Shown one piece after another: positions 7,701 through 11,782 of a stretch of 11,782 nt of DNA (positions are counted from its first letter, which is position 1; the number at the start of each line of letters is the position of its first letter). Both the position numbers and the translations under genes were made by a program. The notes under the pieces are model-generated. The model had not been told where the DNA came from. It made no database searches and worked only from the letters and a program-made list of their open reading frames with translations. Location of the stretch: contig DUQT01000146.1 in assembly GCA_012837655.1 (NCBI GenBank), forward strand, positions 1-11,782. The letters are read 5' to 3'. The DNA is from Actinomyces sp. GTDB taxonomy: Bacteria; Actinomycetota; Actinomycetes; Actinomycetales; Actinomycetaceae.

Positions 7701-8212
7701 GCGTGATTTCGTTCGAGGGCGGTGCTCGAGAATCTGCCGATTGTGTGCCTTATCGGACACGTGAGGAAATCGAGCGTAGTCCGATGGGGAAGCCGCTGAT
7801 GGGCGAGGCTCACCTGATTGAGCCGCTAGCCGCGTCCTCGTCAATCTTGGTTGAACTACAACAACGTGTGAAGGATGGCGCGCGCGAGAAGGGAAGAAGT
7901 GAGGCGGATTTGCGGGCGAGGTGGGAGAAGTTCGAGCGGGTGGATGTCCTCGGGAAGTTGGAACCTGAAATCGTCGAGGTGCTGAAACGCGCAGCTCTGG
8001 ATGTTGGTGCGGACTTCAAGCAGGTTAATGAGATTGAACTTGTTGCTGGTGGATACAGGTGTCGTCGAGGAGTGGTAACTGTGCTCGGAGAGGTCCCCAC
8101 TCATGCATTGCGCGCCCTCAAACTGCCCCCTTACATTCGTGCAGATTCCGCAGAATATAGCGCAACATGGGTGGGGTTCTGTGACGTGTGGTACAGATTA
8201 TTTCCACTTTGA
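4796..8212 (+). CDS. FHA-domain, membrane-anchored FtsK/SpoIIIE-type ATPase (EssC/EccC-like)
   Basis: A 1138-residue protein built like the ATPase of type VII secretion systems. An N-terminal FHA domain (about 8-122) has GRE (33-35), SRGH (46-49) and SSNGF (70-74), so it probably binds phosphothreonine. Two hydrophobic helices follow (about 148-163 and 165-187), then a beta-rich segment (265-380). The FtsK-type ATPase (about 420-640) has Walker A GTTGSGKSE (445-453), Walker B IVCVIDE (546-552) and AATQSP (583-588). A Ser/Thr/Pro-rich linker (650-810) leads to a second ATPase-like module (about 815-980). Its Walker A position, IVGPANRRAAAL, lacks GK, but AVVIDD (875-880) remains. The GTG start at 4796 is the first start codon that keeps the FHA domain and follows a -10-like box. 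A longer open frame back to 4304 runs over ligA and is rejected. No WXG100 or other secretion genes are adjacent, so a secretion role is inferred. Confidence 0.88.
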   Translation: MNDLLVAPIHVLCVAGPDAGKAFVPTPAGVTLGREADVNVRDRETSRGHLFIRLVSTRRGELVEVQDRDSSNGFATGRWVAPAPGFGRNWARVKKVKSGGGSALLGPGSVFLVGSNLWEVKARPVSFDLKTAVQYDGSKRSVGRRSWMYLLPLISIVWLLARFLGGALALALAGLLLAVAVYTWFAIRSRRRPQPWWGIIYGLDLPPKGASFQAEGAPSGGFESGADGHSGPSTDSFGPHGPALVGAAPVVAGRPTVTGHSLSTRGEDWIIDFSEAPTLKRIRVPTPMGTFLLVIPKFRRGHSIHTQPPVDIALHDGTGWTEWVLAQALVHARLAGIAAHIQPETPSILRDASENPLLTVQPTPGAADHIIQCPPSAPLQVQTPKVSRRKERGLPSHVLVNELPNPAKAPNSGAKTGLRVPIGMSEGGVALLDLVADGPHALVAGTTGSGKSEALRTWIAQMCRARGPGALRLVLIDYKGGAAFRDLTGLPHVEGLLTDLDSGSTARAIAGLSCELTKREEALAAKGWASLDDWEKRDPTTAPARIVCVIDEFRAMIRTHPDTLDDLVDLAARGRSLGMHLIAATQSPGGVVTPAMRANLTLRICLRTADASDSMEVLGTATAAELPRIPGRAIVDAGTPVVVQWAYSDNEANPAGGTTNPSRDTAPTVIRTEISVKRTPSITGGAVTTATETANAPGKTAPVVNGTTSVPKGHPPSSAWYHDEQVVTPTLWCPALPDLIPEDSVPSLLSRKTPAMTATEPQPSPLSAMNSLLSSPGSPVIATEPQPSPSVSAMNGPSSHPSPPVFAIADNIANREYLPLTIGSDPIAIVGPANRRAAALAAATHASHALVINTAEVEINDAAHALDVARWAGRAVVIDDLGEFLRGTESWGMGAGQSWWRDFLRRHQAGLVAGVDPSDYGLVRSWSRALLSMPASQARAIALPRDAAELCRDRFVTYPWDGQLPAQVSVISFEGGARESADCVPYRTREEIERSPMGKPLMGEAHLIEPLAASSSILVELQQRVKDGAREKGRSEADLRARWEKFERVDVLGKLEPEIVEVLKRAALDVGADFKQVNEIELVAGGYRCRRGVVTVLGEVPTHALRALKLPPYIRADSAEYSATWVGFCDVWYRLFPL
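7067..7163 (+). repeat. 25-bp direct repeat in the linker of the FHA-FtsK gene
   Basis: An exact 25-base sequence occurs at 7067-7091 and 7139-7163, 72 bases apart and in frame. It encodes ATEPQPSP twice, each followed by a similar SAMN segment. This suggests linker growth by in-frame duplication in a part of the protein likely to be disordered. Confidence 0.8.
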
Positions 8213-8287
8213 CATTAACGTGACTATTTGCACACCTGTTTATCGTGTGAAACGTTCTGATAACCCTTGTGTAACCCGGCTATGTGG

Positions 8288-8346
8288 GTGAAACTAAAAA
8301 GCGTTACAGATTCTAATCACCTGCGCGTGGGATTCTATTCCACGCG
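8288..8346 (+). promoter_or_regulatory. Candidate whiB1 promoter and 5' hairpin
   Basis: GTGAAA (8288-8293) and TCTAAT (8312-8317) with an 18-base spacer form a plausible promoter, placing the transcript start near 8324. At that point CGCGTGG (8324-8330) pairs with CCACGCG (8340-8346), so the mRNA would begin with a 7-bp hairpin, ahead of the AGGAG at 8356-8360. The rest of the 154-base gap before the gene has several GTGTAAC- and GTGAAAC-like words but no clear CRP-type palindrome. Confidence 0.4.
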
Positions 8347-8366
8347 TTTACTATGAGGAGCACGTA

Positions 8367-8615
8367 ATGGATTGGCGTAGTCGCGCGGCATGCTTGAGTG
8401 TTGACCCTGAACTGTTTTTCCCCATCGGAAACACTGGGCCGGCTATTGCTCAGGCAGCTGAAGCCAAACAAGTGTGCGCAACCTGCGAAGTCCAGCAGAT
8501 ATGCCTGCAATGGGCACTGGACAACAACCAGGACGCCGGTGTTTGGGGCGGTATGAGCGAAGATGAGCGTCGCACGCTGAAGCGTCGCCGTGCTCGCGTT
8601 CGCCGCGCAAGCTAA
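8367..8615 (+). CDS. whiB1: WhiB1-family [4Fe-4S] transcriptional regulator
   Basis: A small (82 residues) actinobacterial iron-sulfur regulator. Four cluster cysteines are present (C9, C37, C40, C46) with the family spacing, followed by the GVWGGMSEDERR turn (58-69) and a basic tail (KRRRARVRR) that contacts DNA. The opening MDWRSRAAC, then DPELFFPIGNTGPA, closely resembles mycobacterial WhiB1, which is essential, binds the primary sigma factor and reacts with nitric oxide. Those functions are family knowledge and not shown here. AGGAG at 8356-8360, 6 bases before the ATG, supports the start. The gene appears to be transcribed alone, with its own promoter region and a terminator behind it. 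Confidence 0.95.
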   Translation: MDWRSRAACLSVDPELFFPIGNTGPAIAQAAEAKQVCATCEVQQICLQWALDNNQDAGVWGGMSEDERRTLKRRRARVRRAS

Positions 8616-8626
8616 AACGGTAGAAC

Positions 8627-8646
8627 GCGCGCCAGAACTGGCGCGC
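8627..8646 (+). repeat. GC-rich hairpin directly after whiB1
   Basis: GCGCGCC (8627-8633) pairs with GGCGCGC (8640-8646) around AGAACT, and symmetry continues into the loop. It starts 12 bases after the whiB1 stop. There is no T-run, so it is more likely an RNA-protecting hairpin or the first of a tandem pair with the terminator just downstream. Confidence 0.6.
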
Positions 8647-8659
8647 TAAGAGATCTTCG

Positions 8660-8697
8660 GAAGGCCCAACCTGTCAGGTTGGGCCTTCGCCATTTTC
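8660..8697 (+). terminator. Strong terminator hairpin of whiB1
   Basis: AAGGCCCAACCT (8661-8672) and AGGTTGGGCCTT (8676-8687) are perfectly complementary around GTC, and the G8660-C8688 pair extends the stem to 13 bp. The sequence then runs CGCCATTTTC, a short T-rich tail. This is typical of an intrinsic terminator on the plus strand. Confidence 0.85.
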
Positions 8698-8708
8698 CTC
8701 ATGGGTCT

Positions 8709-9065
8709 TTCAGACCCAAAGTGGCGCGGTTGAGCTTCCCTAAATTGCGATTCAGACCCAAACTGCCGCCGTGCTGCTGGCCAAAAAACGATTCAGAGGC
8801 AAAGCTCCAGAATTAGGGAGCATTTCAGGTACTTGGGGTCTGAATGGTGTGTGCAGGCGAGGTTTGAAAACCCATTCAGAGGCGAACTGGCGAAATTGAC
8901 CCCTGTTTCAGCCACTTAGGGTCGGACTCGTTTCTGGGCGGGCTAATCCAGAAACCATTCAGACCCAAAACTCCGGATTTCCCTATGTTTTTGGTCAGTT
9001 TGGGTCTGAAAGGCAATTTAGGTCTGAATGCCGCGCCTCAGCGGTAGGCGCTTCGGGTCTGAATC
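8709..9065. repeat. Intergenic array 2: second copy of the 83-bp repeat array
   Basis: GGGTC recurs at 8836, 8919 and 9002, and the (A/C)C(C/G)ATTCAGA core at 8788, 8871 and 8954, all exactly 83 bases apart. The array opens with two TTCAGACCCAAA words 42 bases apart (8709 and 8751) and ends with looser TCTGAATG words near 9022 and 9057. The variant ACTTGGGGTCTGAATGG is identical at 8831-8847 and at 1831-1847. Both arrays keep the same order and spacing of cores, so they look like copies of one multi-unit ancestor rather than independent expansions. No gene is visible in the array. Confidence 0.8.
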
Positions 9066-9100
9066 GCAAATTAAGGGCAAGCCCGCCCGGCCAGACGAGC

Positions 9101-9222
9101 CCAACCGAACGTCGCGCCACCCAGCTCAACCGAACGCCGGGCCCCCAGGGCACGGACAAGCCCAACCGAACGCCGGGCCTCCTGGGCACGGACAAGCCCA
9201 ACCAAACCCCGTGCGGACAAGT
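9101..9222. repeat. 36-bp tandem repeat between whiB1 and the cardiolipin synthase gene
   Basis: Two full 36-base units (9127-9162 and 9163-9198) start CAACCGAACGCCGGGCC and end GGCACGGACAAG, with partial copies at 9102 and 9199. The strand bias is strong: C/A-rich on plus and G/T-rich on minus, ending in runs of AACC/AAACC (9245-9268). Because 36 is divisible by three, long open frames appear on both strands, but they look like low-complexity artefacts. Confidence 0.75.
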
Positions 9223-9284
9223 CCAACAAGGGAACGGTCCAGCGCAACCAAACCAAACCCAACCCAGCCGCAGGCAACCCTCGC

Positions 9285-10556
9285 TTAGATGAGTACACCC
9301 AGCGGTTTCAGTAGCATTTCGATACCGCGTCGGATGACGGGTCGCTGCCGCCACTCTGCGGGGTCGAGCTTGTAGGAGGTCGTCAAGTCATTCTTGAAGA
9401 TGTGCTCCATGTGTTTGGCGTATTCCTTGGAGATGAACTGCATGTTGATCTCAAAGTTCCCGTACATGGACAGTCGGTCAATGTTCGCCGTGCCCACGGT
9501 CGACCAGCGTCCATCAACGGTCGCGGTCTTGGCGTGGATCATGGCGTGCTTGTAGCGCCAAATCTCGATGCCAGCGTCGATCAGTTCGTCGTAGTACGCC
9601 TGCGAGATCCAGTCAGCAACCACGTGGTTCGAGTTCTCCGGCACCAATACCTTGACCTTCACGCCCCGATTCGCGGCTTTCACTAGGGAATCCAGAATCT
9701 CCCTGTCGGGGATGAAGTACGCAGAAGTTATGTAAGCCGTTTCGTTAGCTCGTTCCAGCGCATCAATATAGAGACCTCGCACGGGGAACAGCATCTTGCT
9801 CGGCTGGTTCAGCGCCGCGTGAATGTCAGATTCCCAGGCTCGCGCGCCCCTGTCTGGAAGTTCGGGCTGATTCCGCCCTCGGAAATCATTCCAAAAATCG
9901 GAAAACCCTTTTTCAAGTTCCCACACGGCGGGCCCGGTGATGCGGACGTGGGTGTCTCGCCATTCTTCTTCGTAAAGTTTTCCGATGTTGTACCCGCCAA
10001 CGAATCCGACTTTGCCGTCGGCGACGAGGATTTTGCGGTGATCTCGACCGGTTTTCCGAATGTTGAGCGTCACAACGCCGATGCGAACTTCGGGCACTTT
10101 GATGACGTGCAGGTTTGGGTGTTTCGGGAAAATCTTGAACAGCGGGTTGACGACGATGTTGCCGAAACCGTCAAAAATCAGGTAAACATCCACGCCGCGA
10201 TGCGCCGCGCGAATCAGCGCCTGCTTGAATCTTTCGCCAACCTTGTCTGATTTCCAGATGAAAGTTTCAAAGAAAATAAAGTCGGTCGCGTTTTCGATCG
10301 CGCGCAGCATGTCGGAGTACAGCGACCCGCCCTCCGTGTACGTACGGATTTCGTTCTTGCCGACGGGCGCGTCCATCGGCTCCAGCGCCGGGAAACCGCC
10401 CCCGCCTGGAGCGCGCCTCTTGCGAATTTCATCGACCGCCGTCAGTGTGAGGGCAACCCCAACCTGGGTACCAAACGTCGCGGCGCACGCGATTTTCGCT
10501 ACGCGCCATGCCTGACTGGTCGTGGGCAGAAAGTGACGAAAGGATGCCAAAGCCAT
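9285..10556 (-). CDS. Cardiolipin synthase / phospholipase D-like protein (two HKD motifs)
   Basis: A membrane-associated phosphatidyltransferase of the PLD superfamily, probably making cardiolipin or a related phospholipid. One hydrophobic N-terminal helix lies at about 19-41. The first catalytic motif is HRKILVAD (H173, K175, D180), followed by GGYN. The second is HAKTATVD (H341, K343, D348), followed by GTANID. Both are intact, so the enzyme should be active. At 423 residues it is slightly shorter than the usual bacterial cardiolipin synthase (about 480), mainly from having a single rather than double N-terminal membrane segment. The start at 10556 is preferred because TAGAGT (10563-10568 on the minus strand) ends 6 bases upstream, a leaderless pattern. 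ATG 10562 would add two residues but abuts the -10 box. The gene is alone, convergent with whiB1 and divergent from gatC. Confidence 0.88.
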   Translation of the reverse strand: MALASFRHFLPTTSQAWRVAKIACAATFGTQVGVALTLTAVDEIRKRRAPGGGGFPALEPMDAPVGKNEIRTYTEGGSLYSDMLRAIENATDFIFFETFIWKSDKVGERFKQALIRAAHRGVDVYLIFDGFGNIVVNPLFKIFPKHPNLHVIKVPEVRIGVVTLNIRKTGRDHRKILVADGKVGFVGGYNIGKLYEEEWRDTHVRITGPAVWELEKGFSDFWNDFRGRNQPELPDRGARAWESDIHAALNQPSKMLFPVRGLYIDALERANETAYITSAYFIPDREILDSLVKAANRGVKVKVLVPENSNHVVADWISQAYYDELIDAGIEIWRYKHAMIHAKTATVDGRWSTVGTANIDRLSMYGNFEINMQFISKEYAKHMEHIFKNDLTTSYKLDPAEWRQRPVIRRGIEMLLKPLGVLI

Positions 10557-10654
10557 GCTCATACTCTAAGTCAAGCAACGTTAAACCTCACCTCAACGCC
10601 GTTTGCGCCGCGGCAGTTTTCGTATTTTGATTTCCGAGGGCGATGCTTGGGCCT

Positions 10655-10683
10655 CTAAACCCCATTCAGACGGGAACTGCCGG
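10655..10683. repeat. Solo partial unit of the 83-bp dispersed repeat
   Basis: CCCCATTCAGACGGGAACTG, in the context AAACCCC...GCCGG, matches the second core of the array units: AAACCCATTCAGAGGCGAAC at 8868-8887 and ACCATTCAGAGGGGAAGCGG at 1954-1973. The first core is absent, so this is a fragment in the same orientation as both arrays. Confidence 0.55.
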
Positions 10684-10890
10684 GCCGCTGTCGAATCGCC
10701 GAGGGCGGAGCGGCGCGGCCCAAACATAAGGCACGCAACCACACCGGAACCGCACAAAAAGCCGCAACCGCACCCCGCCCCATCGTCACCAGCAACCCAG
10801 CCCCGCCCTCGAAGATCGCATGACGAAACCCCGCTATATCGTGAGAATGTCCTGATTGTGAATCGACTTCGCACGGAGGCATGTGTCGGT

Positions 10891-10904
10891 TCTATACTGA
10901 AAAC
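10891..10904 (+). promoter_or_regulatory. gatC promoter -10 box, leaderless start
   Basis: TATACT (10893-10898) is followed by six bases and then the ATG of gatC at 10905. With the usual 6-7 bases from -10 box to transcript start, the mRNA would begin at the A of the ATG, so no ribosome binding site is needed, and none is present. No good -35 box is visible. Confidence 0.6.
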
Positions 10905-11201
10905 ATGTCGACTTTTTCAACAGACGAGGTCGCCGAACTTGCTGCGGTGGCCCATATTGATATGAACGATGAGGAGATCCGGAAGCTGGCTGAGGATCTG
11001 GATCCTTTGGCGGAGTGGATCAAGAAGATCTCTGACGCTGATATTGAGGGCGTTCCCCCGACGACGAATCCGTTGTCGTTGACGAATGTGTTGCGTGAGG
11101 ACGTTGTTGGCGAAACTCTTGATCGTGATGAGGTGCTAGCGCAGGCCCCGGAGGCCGAGGCTGGCATGTTCCAGGTTCCGCAGATTTTGGGGGAGGAGTA
11201 A
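10905..11201 (+). CDS. gatC: Asp-tRNA(Asn)/Glu-tRNA(Gln) amidotransferase subunit C
   Basis: The small GatC subunit (98 residues, normal length) that holds the GatA/GatB amidotransferase together. The complex converts misacylated Glu-tRNA(Gln) and Asp-tRNA(Asn) to the correct amidated forms. Family features are the N-terminal DEVAELAAVAHIDM with the following EEIRKLAEDL helix, NPLSLTNVLREDVV in the middle, and the C-terminal APEAEAGMFQVPQIL. The start is set at 10905 rather than an in-frame ATG 8 codons earlier, because the upstream ATG overlaps the TATACT promoter box and the conserved region starts right after 10905. gatA follows 6 bases after the stop, so the two form an operon. Confidence 0.97.
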   Translation: MSTFSTDEVAELAAVAHIDMNDEEIRKLAEDLDPLAEWIKKISDADIEGVPPTTNPLSLTNVLREDVVGETLDRDEVLAQAPEAEAGMFQVPQILGEE

Positions 11202-11207
11202 TAGGTC

Positions 11208-11782
11208 ATGTCGGTTAAGTCTGATGTTGTTTTCAGCTCCGCCCTCGAACTTGCTGAAAAGTTGCGAAGCGGTGAGCTGACGTCCGAAGAATTGACGCGC
11301 GCTTTCCTTGATCGTATTTCCGAAGTGGATTCGCAGATTAACGCGTTCCTTTTTGTTGACGAGGACGGGGCTTTGGAGACGGCTCGGGAGGTGGATGCTG
11401 CTCGTAAGGCGGGTGAGGATCTGCACCCGTTAGCGGGTGTCCCGATTGCGATTAAGGACAATATTGTTACTCGCGGTGTTCCGACGACGGCCGCGTCGAA
11501 GATTTTGGAGGGCTGGCTCCCTCCGTATGATGCGACGGTGATTCGGAAGATTAAGGACGCGAAGCTACCGATTATTGGTAAGACCAATATGGATGAGTTC
11601 GCGATGGGATCGTCGACGGAGTATTCGGCGTTTGGTCCGACGCATAACCCGTGGGATCCGGAGCGGATTCCGGGTGGTTCCGGTGGCGGTTCGGCAGCAG
11701 CGGTTGCGGCGTTCATGGTGCCGTTTGCGTTGGGTTCGGATACGGGCGGATCGATTCGCCAGCCTGGCGCGGTGACCGGCAC
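11208..11782 (+). CDS. gatA: Asp-tRNA(Asn)/Glu-tRNA(Gln) amidotransferase subunit A (3' end outside window)
   Basis: GatA is the amidase subunit that releases ammonia from glutamine for the GatCAB complex. The first 191 codons are present and open to the window edge. The amidase-signature catalytic triad can be read: Lys83 in GVPIAIKDN, Ser158 in the Gly/Ser-rich GGSGGGSAAAVA loop, and the nucleophile Ser182 in SDTGGSIRQPG. Their spacing (75 and 99 residues from the lysine) is the same as in characterised GatA. GGAGGAG (11192-11198), inside the end of gatC and 9 bases before the ATG, serves as ribosome binding site. The GGSG form of the loop replaces the more usual GGSS, but the catalytic serine is kept. 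gatB may follow outside the window. Confidence 0.97.
   Translation, partial: MSVKSDVVFSSALELAEKLRSGELTSEELTRAFLDRISEVDSQINAFLFVDEDGALETAREVDAARKAGEDLHPLAGVPIAIKDNIVTRGVPTTAASKILEGWLPPYDATVIRKIKDAKLPIIGKTNMDEFAMGSSTEYSAFGPTHNPWDPERIPGGSGGGSAAAVAAFMVPFALGSDTGGSIRQPGAVTG

Larger units (their letters stand above)
10557..10904. promoter_or_regulatory. Divergent intergenic region between the cardiolipin synthase gene and gatC
   Basis: No gene is seen in these 348 bases. Present are the minus-strand TAGAGT -10 box (10563-10568), the plus-strand gatC promoter (10891-10898), and an 8-bp inverted pair, CGGCAGTT (10611-10618) and AACTGCCG (10675-10682), around a solo unit of the dispersed repeat. There are also several CGAGGGCGG-type words: 10636-10642 (ending GCG), 10700-10708, and 10803-10811 in the opposite orientation. 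Bases 10720-10800 are C/A-rich and otherwise featureless. Confidence 0.6.

Noticed and set aside
8213..8287. CRP-type binding site upstream of whiB1
   Set aside because: TGTGA-like words are present, but no TGTGA-N6-TCACA palindrome could be found.
1709..9065. Arrays as ends of an insertion sequence or composite transposon
   Set aside because: No transposase gene, no terminal inverted repeats at the block edges and no target-site duplication seen; only a recombination role remains possible.
8995..9354. Repeat-containing open frames (plus 9028-9288 and minus 8995-9354), collagen-like GPPGHGQAQPNA repeats
   Set aside because: They arise because the 36-bp tandem repeat is divisible by three; they have no ribosome binding site, extend into non-coding arrays and overlap the end of the cardiolipin synthase gene.
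10892..11782. 296-codon minus-strand open frame over gatC and gatA
   Set aside because: It mirrors two clearly conserved genes and is a codon-bias shadow.

Overview
The window looks like chromosomal DNA of a high-GC Gram-positive bacterium (Actinobacteria) of only moderate GC content. The evidence is a WhiB1-type iron-sulfur regulator, an FHA-domain FtsK/SpoIIIE ATPase of the EssC/EccC style, an NAD-dependent DNA ligase with an insertion, start codons that sit 6-7 bases after a -10 box (leaderless transcripts), and a glucose/mannose-type binding lipoprotein. A host-associated Actinomycetaceae-like genome would fit, but that is an inference.

Layout, left to right. Bases 1-59 hold a perfect 10-bp hairpin and a 20-bp near-palindrome. 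Bases 85-1395 (minus) encode a sugar-binding lipoprotein, with an inverted-repeat-rich upstream region to about 1540. Bases 1629-2020 are non-coding and built of a 40-bp tandem repeat, a 50-bp inverted repeat and a tandem array of 83-bp units. Bases 2201-4636 (minus) encode ligA. Divergent from it, 4796-8212 (plus) encodes a 1138-residue FHA/membrane/FtsK-like ATPase with a degenerate second ATPase module. Then comes whiB1 (8367-8615, plus) with two strong hairpins behind it. Bases 8709-9065 hold a second copy of the 83-bp array, in register with the first at an offset of 7000 bases, followed by a 36-bp tandem repeat. A two-HKD cardiolipin synthase/phospholipase D-like gene converges from the right (9285-10556, minus). 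After an intergenic region with a solo repeat unit come gatC (10905-11201) and the 5' part of gatA (11208 to the window end), which make two subunits of the tRNA-dependent amidotransferase.

The genes do not form a single pathway. Most are housekeeping (DNA ligation, tRNA amidation, phospholipid synthesis, sugar uptake, WhiB1 control). The least familiar material is the paired 83-bp arrays that bracket the ligA-ATPase-whiB1 block in direct orientation, the solitary EssC-like ATPase without visible secretion partners, the roughly 110-residue insertion in the ligase, and a dispersed CGAGGGCGG word. No tRNA, rRNA, CRISPR array or insertion-sequence transposase was seen.
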